Assembly: GCF_008692605.1 (NCBI RefSeq)
Contig: NZ_LFCT01000014.1
Coordinates: 62,001-126,000, forward strand
DNA length: 64,000 nt
Source of the DNA: Sphingobium estronivorans
Lineage (GTDB): Bacteria > Pseudomonadota > Alphaproteobacteria > Sphingomonadales > Sphingomonadaceae
Direction of reading: 5' to 3'
Shown: positions 1-7,598 of the stretch, one piece after another
How the letters are laid out: every line of letters starts with the position of its first letter
Numbering within the stretch: position 1 is the first letter of the stretch
The notes under the pieces: generated by a model
The model's database searches: none
Told to the model about the DNA's origin: nothing
Seen by the model: the letters and a program-made list of their open reading frames with translations, nothing else
Program-made: the position numbers and the translations under genes

Positions 1-168
1 GTTGCCGCGTGCGGCGATATAAACGCCGAGGCGATTTTCGATGGCGACCAAATTCTGGTCATATTGACCGAATAGCGCGCCCAGCAAATGCGGGCGGTCG
101 AAACTGACCTCCAGCCGGGCGCGTTCGGCGACCTCGCTGCGGTGGTTCTGGTTCGGTTTTTTCGACAT
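1..168 (-). CDS. phoH: PhoH family protein, N-terminal fragment (runs off the window)
   Basis: Only the first 56 codons are present, starting at an ATG at 166-168 and read leftwards off the edge. They encode a basic start (MSKKPNQNH) followed by a segment with LEVSFDRPHLLGALFGQ and AIENRLGVYIAARGN, which I recognise as the N-terminal domain of PhoH-like ATPases. The P-loop nucleotidase domain would lie outside the window. PhoH follows miaB in many alphaproteobacteria, usually before ybeY. The call rests on this short N-terminus plus context. Confidence 0.8.
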   Translation of the reverse strand, partial: MSKKPNQNHRSEVAERARLEVSFDRPHLLGALFGQYDQNLVAIENRLGVYIAARGN

Positions 169-290
169 TCAGCAGCCTCCCTCTTCACCCGTCACACTCG
201 CATGGGCGAGTATCCATCTCCTTCTCGTTGAGCCTGGCGGACAGGTTCGGAGATGGGTTCCCGTTGCCACGGGAACGACTGGTTTTGGGT

Positions 291-1640
291 TCAAGCGGCC
301 TTCCTCCTGCTGGGTTCGCCGGCCAGACTGTTCGGGCCGGCGCTGATGATGTCGACTTCGATCATGTCGCCGATGCTGAGTTCCGGCGCGGTGACATGAA
401 CGGATTGGAGCCATGGCGTCTTGCCGATGAGCTGGCCGGGATGGCGGCCCTTGCGCTCCAGCAAGATGTCGGTGGTGCGACCGACGGTGGCGGCATTGAA
501 TTCAACCTGATGGCGGTTGATCAGCGCCTGAAGGCGGGCGAGGCGTTCATCCATTACTTCCGCTGGAATCTGGCCGTCCATGTCAGCGGCGGGTGTGCCG
601 GGGCGCGGACTATATTTGAAGCTGTAGCATTGGGCGTAGCGGACCTGTTCGACGATCCTGAGCGTATCCTCGAACTCGGCGTCGGTCTCTCCCGGGAAGC
701 CGACGATGAAGTCGCCCGACAGCGCGATGTCCGGGCGGGCCTGACGAACGCGTTCGATGATGCGAAGATAGCTGTCGGCGCTGTGGCTGCGGTTCATCGC
801 CTTCAGCACCCGGTCGTTGCCCGACTGCACCGGCAGATGGAGGAAAGGCATCAGCTTGGGTTCGTCGCCATGGGCGGCGATCAGGCCGTCGCTCATGTCA
901 TTGGGATGGCTGGTGGTGTAGCGGATGCGCTTCAGGGCGTCGATCTTCGCCAGTTCCCGGGCAAGGCCGTCCATGCCCTGCATCCGGCCCTTGTCATCCT
1001 CGCCCGTCCAGGCATTGACGTTCTGGCCGAGCAGGGTGATTTCGCGCACGCCGCCGTCGACCAGCGCCTTCGCTTCGTCGAGGATCGCGGACCATGTGCG
1101 GCTGATTTCCGCGCCGCGCGTATAGGGCACGACGCAATAGGTGCAGAATTTGTCGCAGCCTTCCATGATCGTCAGGAAGGCGGTGGGGCGCGCCTGTTTG
1201 GTGCGGGCCGGCAGGGCGCCGAATTTCGAGGCGAGCGGCATGTCGGTGTCGACGGCCTGCTCGCCGCGCCCGGCCTTGTCGATGAGGTCGGGCAGGCGGT
1301 GATAGGCTTGTGGGCCGACGACGATGTCGACATTGCGGGCGCGGCGCTGGATTTCGCTGCCCTCCGCCTGCGCGACGCAACCGGCGACGGCGATCATCGG
1401 ACGACTGCCATCCTCGCGCGTCATGCGGCCGATGTCGGAATAGACCTTGTCCACCGCCTTTTCGCGGATGTGGCAGGTGTTCAAAATGACGAGATCCGCC
1501 TCGGGGCCGTCGGCGGCGGCGGTCATGCCGCACTCGCCCAGCATCTCGGCCATACGCTCGCCATCATAGACGTTCATCTGGCAGCCGAAGGATTTGACGT
1601 GGAATGTCGCTGGAGTCTTTTGGGCGTCGTACCGATTCAT
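291..1640 (-). CDS. miaB: tRNA-2-methylthio-N6-dimethylallyladenosine synthase MiaB
   Basis: Radical-SAM methylthiotransferase that adds the methylthio group to i6A37 of tRNAs reading UNN codons. The 449-residue product has the UPF0004 domain first (GCQMNVYDGERM near residue 20, with further Cys at about 55 and 87). The radical-SAM cluster motif GCDKFCTYC lies near residue 160, giving three N-terminal plus three SAM cysteines for two 4Fe-4S clusters. A TRAM domain occupies the C-terminus. Length is normal. It starts 9 bp downstream of plsC, so fur, plsC and miaB are probably co-transcribed. Fe-S supply could come from the nearby nfuA product (inference). Confidence 0.97.
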   Translation of the reverse strand: MNRYDAQKTPATFHVKSFGCQMNVYDGERMAEMLGECGMTAAADGPEADLVILNTCHIREKAVDKVYSDIGRMTREDGSRPMIAVAGCVAQAEGSEIQRRARNVDIVVGPQAYHRLPDLIDKAGRGEQAVDTDMPLASKFGALPARTKQARPTAFLTIMEGCDKFCTYCVVPYTRGAEISRTWSAILDEAKALVDGGVREITLLGQNVNAWTGEDDKGRMQGMDGLARELAKIDALKRIRYTTSHPNDMSDGLIAAHGDEPKLMPFLHLPVQSGNDRVLKAMNRSHSADSYLRIIERVRQARPDIALSGDFIVGFPGETDAEFEDTLRIVEQVRYAQCYSFKYSPRPGTPAADMDGQIPAEVMDERLARLQALINRHQVEFNAATVGRTTDILLERKGRHPGQLIGKTPWLQSVHVTAPELSIGDMIEVDIISAGPNSLAGEPSRRKAA

Positions 1641-1649
1641 GCGGTCCAG

Positions 1650-2408
1650 CTATACAGGCGGCGCGTTGTTAGGGGAAGGCGGCAGGTGCTTTGTCAGGCT
1701 CGCCGCGATCCTTTCCTGCGTTACCGCCGCCAATGCCTTGCGATCCGGGCAGATTGCGGGGTCGAACGGCTCCAGGAAGCGCAGGGTGACATCCAGGCGG
1801 CCCTTGCGTTCCAGCAGCTTTTTTGCATTGGCGCCCGCCGGCTCGTTGCTGTGCCAGGCGATTTCGGGCGTGGCCGTGCCATAATCGATATGGACCGGCT
1901 GGATTCGCACCGAACGGGGCGGCGGGAGAAGGACGGATAGCAGCGAGGGTTTGAAGGGCAGCAGGCCGGTTCCGTCGCTGGTCGTGCCTTCGGGGAAGAG
2001 CGCCACCGGTTGATGCCCGGCCAGTGCCGCGCGCAGCGCGTCGATCTGCGAAGACAGCGCGCCGCGTCGGTTGCGGGCGACGAACAGCGTGTTGTTCTGT
2101 GCAGCGAGCCAGCCGATGACCGGCCAGCCCGCTATGCCGTCATGCGCGACGAAGGCGGTGCCGGTCGCGCCGCCCAGCGCCAAAATATCGACCCAGCTCA
2201 CATGATTGGCGATGATGAAGCTGTCGCCTTGGAAGGGGTGCCCCTCTATCCGCACGCGCGCGCCGACCGAGCGCGCCGCCAGCCCCAGAAAGCGTCGGGG
2301 CCAGGGCGATCGTTGCCCGGCAACGCGCCAGAGCAAATGCGGGATCAGGCAGAGCAGCAGGCTGCCGGCCAGCGCCCCCGTGCGCGTCATGCGGCGAAGT
2401 CGGGCCAA
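1650..2408 (-). CDS. plsC: 1-acyl-sn-glycerol-3-phosphate acyltransferase (PlsC family)
   Basis: Membrane-associated acyltransferase that converts lysophosphatidic acid to phosphatidic acid. The 252-aa protein has an N-terminal hydrophobic segment (residues about 12-28). The family catalytic motif is NHVSWVD near residue 70 (HX4D), and the glycerol-phosphate binding motif FPEGTTSDGT lies near residue 140. Length fits the family. It lies 6 bp downstream of fur and 9 bp upstream of miaB on the same strand. A role in a specialised lipid such as an ornithine lipid cannot be excluded from sequence alone. Confidence 0.9.
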   Translation of the reverse strand: MARLRRMTRTGALAGSLLLCLIPHLLWRVAGQRSPWPRRFLGLAARSVGARVRIEGHPFQGDSFIIANHVSWVDILALGGATGTAFVAHDGIAGWPVIGWLAAQNNTLFVARNRRGALSSQIDALRAALAGHQPVALFPEGTTSDGTGLLPFKPSLLSVLLPPPRSVRIQPVHIDYGTATPEIAWHSNEPAGANAKKLLERKGRLDVTLRFLEPFDPAICPDRKALAAVTQERIAASLTKHLPPSPNNAPPV

Positions 2409-2414
2409 GCTGCC

Positions 2415-2837
2415 TCAGTTCTTGCGGTCGAGTGCGACGCCGTACAATTCCATCCGGTGATCGACCAGACGGAAGCCGAGCTTTTCGGCGATCTGCTTCT
2501 GCAACTGCTCCAGTTCCGGGTCGACAAATTCTATGACATTGCCGGTTTCGACGTCGATCAGATGATCATGATGGGATTCCGGGGCCGCTTCATAGCGGGC
2601 GCGGCCGTCACCGAAATCATGGCGGTCGAGAATGCCTGCTTCTTCGAACAGGCGAACGGTGCGATAGACGGTGGCAATGGAAATGCCCGGATCGATCGCG
2701 GAAGAGCGCCGGTGCAATTCCTCCACGTCGGGATGGTCGGTGGCGTCGCTCAGCACCTGGGCAATGACGCGGCGCTGTTCGGTAATGCGCAGGCCCTTTT
2801 CATGACAAAGGGCTTCGACGTCGATCTTGCGGTTCAT
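2415..2837 (-). CDS. fur: Fur family metal-responsive transcriptional regulator
   Basis: Dimeric winged-helix repressor of the Fur superfamily, 140 aa. The helix-turn-helix is residues about 30-75 (SIATVYRTVRLFEEAG). The metal-binding stretch is ESHHDHLIDVETGNVIEF at about residues 88-105. At the place where E. coli Fur has a CxxC, this protein has D-V-E-T, so there is no structural zinc tetracysteine site. That is the usual state in alphaproteobacterial Fur/Mur proteins. The sensed metal (Fe or Mn) cannot be read from the sequence. It heads the fur-plsC-miaB run and is separated from mucR by a terminator hairpin. Confidence 0.93.
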   Translation of the reverse strand: MNRKIDVEALCHEKGLRITEQRRVIAQVLSDATDHPDVEELHRRSSAIDPGISIATVYRTVRLFEEAGILDRHDFGDGRARYEAAPESHHDHLIDVETGNVIEFVDPELEQLQKQIAEKLGFRLVDHRMELYGVALDRKN

Positions 2838-2900
2838 GCAGGCTCACTTAAACTGGAATTTGTGTAATCGGCTGGAGCCTAGCGGCTTTTGCCATAGCGT

Positions 2901-2933
2901 AAAAGGGGGCGCGCTGCCCGCGCACCCCCTTTT
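2901..2933 (-). terminator. Rho-independent terminator after mucR
   Basis: A GC-rich hairpin between mucR and fur: AAAAGGGGG plus CGCG pairs across a short loop with CGCG(CA)CCCCCTTTT. Read on the minus strand it ends in a T run, so it would end the mucR transcript before fur. Confidence 0.7.
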
Positions 2934-2964
2934 GCATGAGTTGTGCCCCTTTCGGAGACCGGAA

Positions 2965-3390
2965 TTATTTGGCGGGACGGGTACGGCGGCGCTTGGTGCC
3001 CAGGCCGATCTTCTTCGCCAGGCTGCGGCGCTGTTCCGCATAATTGGGGGCGACCATCGGATAGTCGGCCGGCAGGCCCCATTTCGCGCGATAATCTTCC
3101 GGCGTCATCTGATAATGAGTCATCAGGTGGCGCTTCAGCATCTTCAGCTTTTTGCCGTCTTCCAGGCAGATGATATAGTCGGGCTTGATCGACGAGCGGA
3201 CCGACACGGCGGGTTCCGGCTTCACTTCCGGCACGACCGCCGGGGTGCTCAGGCCCGAAAGCGCGGCGTGAACATTCTGAATCAGCGTAGAAACGTCAGA
3301 TACGGCGACGCTGTTGTTGGAGACATGAGCCGCCACAATGTCCGACGTTAAAGTAATGAGCAGTTCGCTCTGTGCGGATTCGGTTTCCAT
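2965..3390 (-). CDS. MucR/Ros family zinc-finger transcriptional regulator
   Basis: Global regulator of the MucR/Ros family, 141 aa, full length. The diagnostic segment lies at about residues 73-130: a C-x2-D-x9-H-x3-H zinc-binding pattern (CLEDGKKLKMLKRHLMTH), then MTPEDYRAKWGLPADYPMVAP. The second usual Cys is Asp, as in most MucR proteins. The C-terminus is basic (KRRRTRPAK). MucR proteins bind AT-rich DNA and control surface polysaccharide, motility and cell-cycle genes in alphaproteobacteria. The gene is monocistronic by layout, with a terminator downstream and 113 bp of intergenic DNA upstream. Confidence 0.93.
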   Translation of the reverse strand: METESAQSELLITLTSDIVAAHVSNNSVAVSDVSTLIQNVHAALSGLSTPAVVPEVKPEPAVSVRSSIKPDYIICLEDGKKLKMLKRHLMTHYQMTPEDYRAKWGLPADYPMVAPNYAEQRRSLAKKIGLGTKRRRTRPAK

Positions 3391-3503
3391 TTATTTTTTC
3401 CTGCGAAGGCTATTTGGTAGTGCGACCCGCCCGAGGAAATCATTTCAGGAGCGGTACGGGTCAGCTATACCCATGGTTTCTTTTTGGCAAGAGGCTATTC
3501 CGG

Positions 3504-3983
3504 TTATCTAAGCATATCGATACGAAAACTCAGGGCGTCGTAAAGTTGTCCATCGTTACCGCGATAGTAACCGGGACGACGGTGTACATATTCGAACCCG
3601 ATCTTTTCATATAGTCTGATTGCTGTATTGGATGCCCTAACTTCCAGATTCATCGACGTAATGCCCCGTCTGCGCGCTGTCTTGAGGCTGTCGACCAGCA
3701 GCGTCTCGCCGACTCCCCGTCCGCGCCAGAGCGGACTGACTGCCAGCAGCAGCAATTCGCATTCGTCCAGCACGGAACGCACCAGCGCGAATCCCAGCGG
3801 CGCGGCATCGACCCGCGCGATGGTGAGCCATGTGCCGGGCATCGTCATCACGCCCGCCAATTGCGCCAATGTCCATGCCTCGCCATAGGCCGGATCGAAG
3901 CCGCGGACCATGACATCCATGGCATCGCTCATCGCATTGCGCTCGCCTTCGTCATAAGTGTCGAGAGTGAGGCCGGGGATCAT
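3504..3983 (-). CDS. rimI: GNAT N-acetyltransferase, RimI-type
   Basis: GNAT-fold acetyltransferase of 159 aa. The acetyl-CoA binding motif A is RGRGVGETLL near residue 88, followed by NLEVRASNTAIRLYEKIGFEYVHRRPGYY, the RimI signature. RimI acetylates the N-terminal alanine of ribosomal protein S18. It overlaps the 3' end of tsaB by 4 nt (ATGA), so the two are translationally coupled, the classic tsaB-rimI pair. It could acetylate other N-termini. Confidence 0.9.
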   Translation of the reverse strand: MIPGLTLDTYDEGERNAMSDAMDVMVRGFDPAYGEAWTLAQLAGVMTMPGTWLTIARVDAAPLGFALVRSVLDECELLLLAVSPLWRGRGVGETLLVDSLKTARRRGITSMNLEVRASNTAIRLYEKIGFEYVHRRPGYYRGNDGQLYDALSFRIDMLR

Positions 3984-4606
3984 GGCGCCGTCCGGTCCGC
4001 CATGGGGCGCGCATCCGCGTCCCGGCAGTAAATGGGGGAGGGCGGCAGGGCCGGGAGGGCTGCGATCAGCGGATAAGCGGCGGCATTGGGATAGAGGCTG
4101 ACCGCCGTGCCGTTCCCGCGAGCCGTCACCAGCGCCTCCGCGCCGGTGCCATATAGTATCAGATGGTCGAGCTCCATCGCCAGCGTCGCAATCGGCGTGG
4201 AGGCGGGGCTGGTGAGCGGCGTCAGCCCATCGGCGGAAAAACTTTGCCAGAACAACTCGCCATGACCGCCGGTGATGGTGACGGTCATGGGGCCGTTGCC
4301 ATGGCCTGCCGCCGCCATGGCCGAGATCAGCGAGAGGGCGCCATAGCCGTGCAGCGGCACGCCCCAGGCCAGAGCCAGCGCGCGAGCAGCGGCGATGCCG
4401 ATGCGCACGCCGGTGAAGCTGCCGGGCCCCACATCGACGGCGATGGCGTCGGCCCTGCCCCCATCCGGCAGGGCGGCGATGGCGGGCAGCAGCGCTTCGG
4501 CATGGCCGCGTCCGACGATTTCGTGAAAATGGCCGATGGTCGCGCCGTCATCGAGCAGCGCCACGGACAGCGCCTGCGTCGCGGTGTCGATGACCAATAT
4601 GCGCAA
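3980..4606 (-). CDS. tsaB: tRNA threonylcarbamoyladenosine biosynthesis protein TsaB
   Basis: Non-catalytic ASKHA-fold partner of TsaD in synthesis of t6A37 on ANN-decoding tRNAs; 208 aa. The N-terminus MRILVIDTATQALSVALL and the GPGSFTGVRIGIAAARALAL motif at about residues 60-80 are diagnostic. It is followed by rimI with a 4-nt overlap and preceded by nfuA with an 88-bp gap. The tsaD gene is not in the window. Confidence 0.95.
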   Translation of the reverse strand: MRILVIDTATQALSVALLDDGATIGHFHEIVGRGHAEALLPAIAALPDGGRADAIAVDVGPGSFTGVRIGIAAARALALAWGVPLHGYGALSLISAMAAAGHGNGPMTVTITGGHGELFWQSFSADGLTPLTSPASTPIATLAMELDHLILYGTGAEALVTARGNGTAVSLYPNAAAYPLIAALPALPPSPIYCRDADARPMADRTAP

Positions 4607-4694
4607 GGAAGACCCCCGTAATCCGTTCCGCCCGGTGGGCGCCTGAATCAGCGGTTAGTCGATCAGGGCCGGTTTGCCAATCGGCCGCCCGTTC

Positions 4695-5267
4695 CTAGAC
4701 GGCCTGAACCTCGGTCACTTCGGGTACATAATGTTTGAGCAATTGTTCGATGCCGTTCTTGAGCGTTGCCGTGGACGAGGGGCAGCCGGAACAGGCGCCG
4801 TGCATCCGCAAGTAAACAGTGCCCTTGTCGAAGCCGCGATAGACGATGTCGCCGCCATCATTGGCCACGGCCGGGCGAACCCGGGTGTCGATGAGTTCGC
4901 GAATCTGCGCGACGATTTCCGCGTCTTCGGGATCGTCGGCAAATTCCTCCTCTTCCGGCACGAAGATTTCGCCCGCCGAACCCGGTGTGAAGAGGGGCAT
5001 ATTGGCCGAGAAATGGTCGAGCAGGACGGAAAGGACGTCCGGCTTCACATCGCGCCATTCCGAACCCGGCGCGATGGTCACGGAAATGAAGTCGCCGCCG
5101 AAGAACACGCCGGTCACATCGCCCAGGCCGAAGAGCGCCGCCGCCAGAGGAGAGGCCTCCGCCTCTTCCGGCGTCGCGAAATCGCGGGTGCCCATTCCCA
5201 TGACCACGCGGCCGGGAATGAATTTGACGGTGGCCGGATTGGGCGTCGCTTCGGTCTCGATCAACAT
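4695..5267 (-). CDS. nfuA: NfuA-like Fe-S cluster carrier (Nfu N-terminal plus NifU C-terminal domains)
   Basis: Fe-S carrier of 190 aa. The N-terminal Nfu_N domain starts MLIETEATPNPATVKFIPG, and the C-terminal NifU domain carries the cluster-ligating CSGCPSS (CxxC) near residue 163. Two such subunits bind one 4Fe-4S cluster at the dimer interface and pass it to apo-enzymes. The two-domain layout is that of alphaproteobacterial and mitochondrial NFU1 rather than of E. coli NfuA with its degenerate A-type domain. It heads the minus-strand gene run and is divergent from the PNPOx-fold gene. Confidence 0.93.
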   Translation of the reverse strand: MLIETEATPNPATVKFIPGRVVMGMGTRDFATPEEAEASPLAAALFGLGDVTGVFFGGDFISVTIAPGSEWRDVKPDVLSVLLDHFSANMPLFTPGSAGEIFVPEEEEFADDPEDAEIVAQIRELIDTRVRPAVANDGGDIVYRGFDKGTVYLRMHGACSGCPSSTATLKNGIEQLLKHYVPEVTEVQAV

Positions 5268-5385
5268 GCGCGCTATGTGGAGAGAAGAGTGCTCAAGATC
5301 AAGCTTTCGTGGTAAATTGGGTGCCGGAACTTCGATTGAGCGCCGTCAATTTGAGTCTTTGGCGAAGACACGATGGAGCAGAGAC

Positions 5386-5856
5386 ATGGACAATGAAGCC
5401 GACATCCGCCGCCGTTTCTGGACCGAACTGTCCCAGAGCCCGTTTTTGATGGTGGAACTGCAAGGTTCCCATCAGCATAGCATGCCGATGACGGCTCAGC
5501 TCGATCCGGGGGCGAGTCATTGTTTCTGGTTCTATACCACCCGCGAAAACCGGCTGGCGGCCGGCGGCCCCGCAATGGCGCAATTCATCAGCAAGGGACA
5601 TTTCCTGTTCGCCTGCATCGACGGAACGCTGGTGGAGGAGACGGATCCGGCGGTGATCGACCGCTATTGGACGCATGACGTGTCTGCCTGGTATCCCGGT
5701 GGGCGGCAGGACCCGCATCTGATGATGCTGCGCTTCAATCTGGGCCGGGCGGAAATCTGGCGGGCCGACATGTCGCTGGGCGGGATGTTCAAGCAGATGT
5801 TCGGCGGCGACGTGCGCGAAGAGATGCGCGGCAAACATGTGGAAGTGACGCTGTGA
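5386..5856 (+). CDS. Pyridoxamine 5'-phosphate oxidase-fold protein (general stress protein 26-like)
   Basis: Flavin-binding split-barrel protein of 156 aa. The start ATG at 5386 is supported by GGAG at 5375-5378, 7 nt upstream. An upstream extension of the frame crosses the opposite-strand nfuA and is rejected. Features resembling the GSP26/YdaG group are MVELQGSHQHSMPMTAQLD at about residues 18-36, FWFYTT and AQFISKGHFLFACIDG. A C-terminal part ends GGDVREEMRGKHVEVTL. These proteins bind FMN or FAD and are linked to stress responses; the substrate is unknown. It is divergent from nfuA and monocistronic. Confidence 0.8.
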   Translation: MDNEADIRRRFWTELSQSPFLMVELQGSHQHSMPMTAQLDPGASHCFWFYTTRENRLAAGGPAMAQFISKGHFLFACIDGTLVEETDPAVIDRYWTHDVSAWYPGGRQDPHLMMLRFNLGRAEIWRADMSLGGMFKQMFGGDVREEMRGKHVEVTL

Positions 5857-6118
5857 CGGCGGTGGCTCCTGACCTTTGCAGGGCCGCTTGCTTTTTTCCG
5901 CTTTTCCCATCATAGGCGTTGCAACGCAGCAGTTTGGGCTTCATCGCCCCCTTCAGCGATTGGCAGCGTGATCGCTCCGGCCGGAACAGGCATCGGGGCC
6001 GGCCAATGAAAGTCTGCGCCAAGCTTTGAGGCTTCCCATTTCACGCGGGTCGTTTCGTAACCCGCCTTGCGTCCCGGCCATGCCGGATGGCGCCGGGGCT
6101 GACTTCGTGAGTTTTTCT

Positions 6119-7498
6119 ATGCAATTTACTGACCTTGGCCTTGCCGAGCCGATCCTGAAAGCGCTGGCCGCCAAGAAATATGCGGTGCCGACGCCCATCC
6201 AGAGCCAGGCCATTCCCGTACTTTTGAAGGGCAAGGATCTGTGCGGCATCGCGCAGACCGGCACAGGCAAGACGGCGGCCTTTGCGCTGCCGAGCCTGGA
6301 CCATTTCGCCCGTAATCCCAAGCCGACGCCGTTGCAGGGCTGCCGCATGCTGGTGCTGTCGCCGACGCGTGAGCTGGCCGCGCAGATCGCGCAGAGCTTC
6401 CGCGATTATGGCCGCTTCCTGAAACTGTCGGTGGAGGTCGTCTTTGGCGGCGTGCCGATCAACCGGCAGATCCGGGCATTGGGCCGGGGCGTCGATATTG
6501 TCGTGGCGACGCCGGGGCGTCTGCTCGACCTGATCGATCAGCGGGCCTTCACCATCAAGGATACCGAGATTTTCGTACTCGATGAAGCCGACCAGATGAT
6601 GGACATGGGCTTCATCCATCCGTTGAAGCGCATCGCCAAGCTGCTGCCCAAGGAGCGGCAGAATCTGTTCTTTTCCGCCACCATGCCCTCGGAGATCGAG
6701 GCGCTGGCGGCGCAGTTCCTGAACGATCCGGTGAAGGTCAGCGTCGCGCCGCAATCGACGACGGCGGAGCGGGTGCGCCAGCAGGCCACCTTCGTCAACC
6801 AGATGGAAAAGCAGGCGTTGCTGAACCTGACGATCAGGAGCGAGGATATCGACCGCGCGCTGATCTTCACCCGGACCAAGCATGGCGCGGATCGCGTCGT
6901 GCGCTTTCTGGAGGGCGCGGGGATTCAGGCTGCCGCGATCCATGGCAATAAGAGCCAGGCGCAACGGACGACCGCCTTGCAGGCTTTCCGTCATGGGCAT
7001 GTGAAGCTGCTGGTCGCGACCGACATCGCGGCGCGCGGGATCGACGTTTCGGGCGTGTCCCACGTCATCAACTTCGAACTGCCCAATGTGCCGGAGCAAT
7101 ATGTGCACCGGATCGGCCGCACGGCGCGCGCCGGAGCGGAGGGGGTCGCCATCAGCTTCGTGGCGGACGATGAACGGCCCTATCTGAAGGCGATCGAACG
7201 GGCGACCAAGATCAAGCTCGATATCGTTCCGCTGCCGGAGAATTTCGTGGAGGCGGTCCGCAATCTTCCCAAGGCTGCGCCGCAGCGCAAGGGTCGCGAG
7301 CAGACGCCGGAACAGAAGGCCAGGCGGGCCGAAGGGCAGCGCCGCTATCAGGACCAGCAAAAGCAGCAGCCGCGCGGCAATGCCGAGCGGGCGCATCGCC
7401 CGGATGGCGATGCCAAGCCAGCCAAGAAGAATGTCCGGCGGCGGCGCGGGGGCGTCGGCGCGCACAAGGGCGCCGTACAGAAGACCGGCGGCCGCTAA
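6119..7498 (+). CDS. DEAD-box ATP-dependent RNA helicase, RhlE-like
   Basis: RNA helicase of 459 aa from the start MQFTDLGLAEPILKAL. An in-frame extension to 6026 lacks family similarity. Motifs in order: Q-motif (YAVPTPIQSQAIP), Walker A AQTGTGKTAAF near residue 48, PTREL, TPGR, DEAD (VLDEADQMMDMGF), SAT, ARGIDV and HRIGRTARAG. After about residue 375 comes a basic, Gln/Arg-rich tail ending RRRRGGVGAHKGAVQKTGGR, as in RhlE-type helicases. Likely roles are RNA remodelling in ribosome assembly, cold adaptation or RNA decay. The 262 bp upstream hold no other gene I can support. Confidence 0.92.
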   Translation: MQFTDLGLAEPILKALAAKKYAVPTPIQSQAIPVLLKGKDLCGIAQTGTGKTAAFALPSLDHFARNPKPTPLQGCRMLVLSPTRELAAQIAQSFRDYGRFLKLSVEVVFGGVPINRQIRALGRGVDIVVATPGRLLDLIDQRAFTIKDTEIFVLDEADQMMDMGFIHPLKRIAKLLPKERQNLFFSATMPSEIEALAAQFLNDPVKVSVAPQSTTAERVRQQATFVNQMEKQALLNLTIRSEDIDRALIFTRTKHGADRVVRFLEGAGIQAAAIHGNKSQAQRTTALQAFRHGHVKLLVATDIAARGIDVSGVSHVINFELPNVPEQYVHRIGRTARAGAEGVAISFVADDERPYLKAIERATKIKLDIVPLPENFVEAVRNLPKAAPQRKGREQTPEQKARRAEGQRRYQDQQKQQPRGNAERAHRPDGDAKPAKKNVRRRRGGVGAHKGAVQKTGGR

Positions 7499-7521
7499 GG
7501 TCTCTTCAAGGTAAAATGGAA

Positions 7522-7556
7522 AGAAGGGCGGGACGGCGCGTTCCCGCCCTTCTCTT
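7522..7556 (+). terminator. Rho-independent terminator after the RNA helicase gene
   Basis: Perfect 12-bp inverted repeat AGAAGGGCGGGA / TCCCGCCCTTCT with an 8-nt loop, followed by CTTTGT. It sits 24 bp after the helicase stop codon. Confidence 0.75.
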
Positions 7557-7598
7557 TGTCAGTGGTCATTCAGGAAAATCTCTTTAGGCTATGGCCTC

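Noticed and set aside
2901-2933. Hairpin upstream of fur read as a Fur box or attenuator
   Set aside because: GC-rich stem with terminal T run fits a terminator of mucR; it lacks the AT-rich Fur-box pattern.
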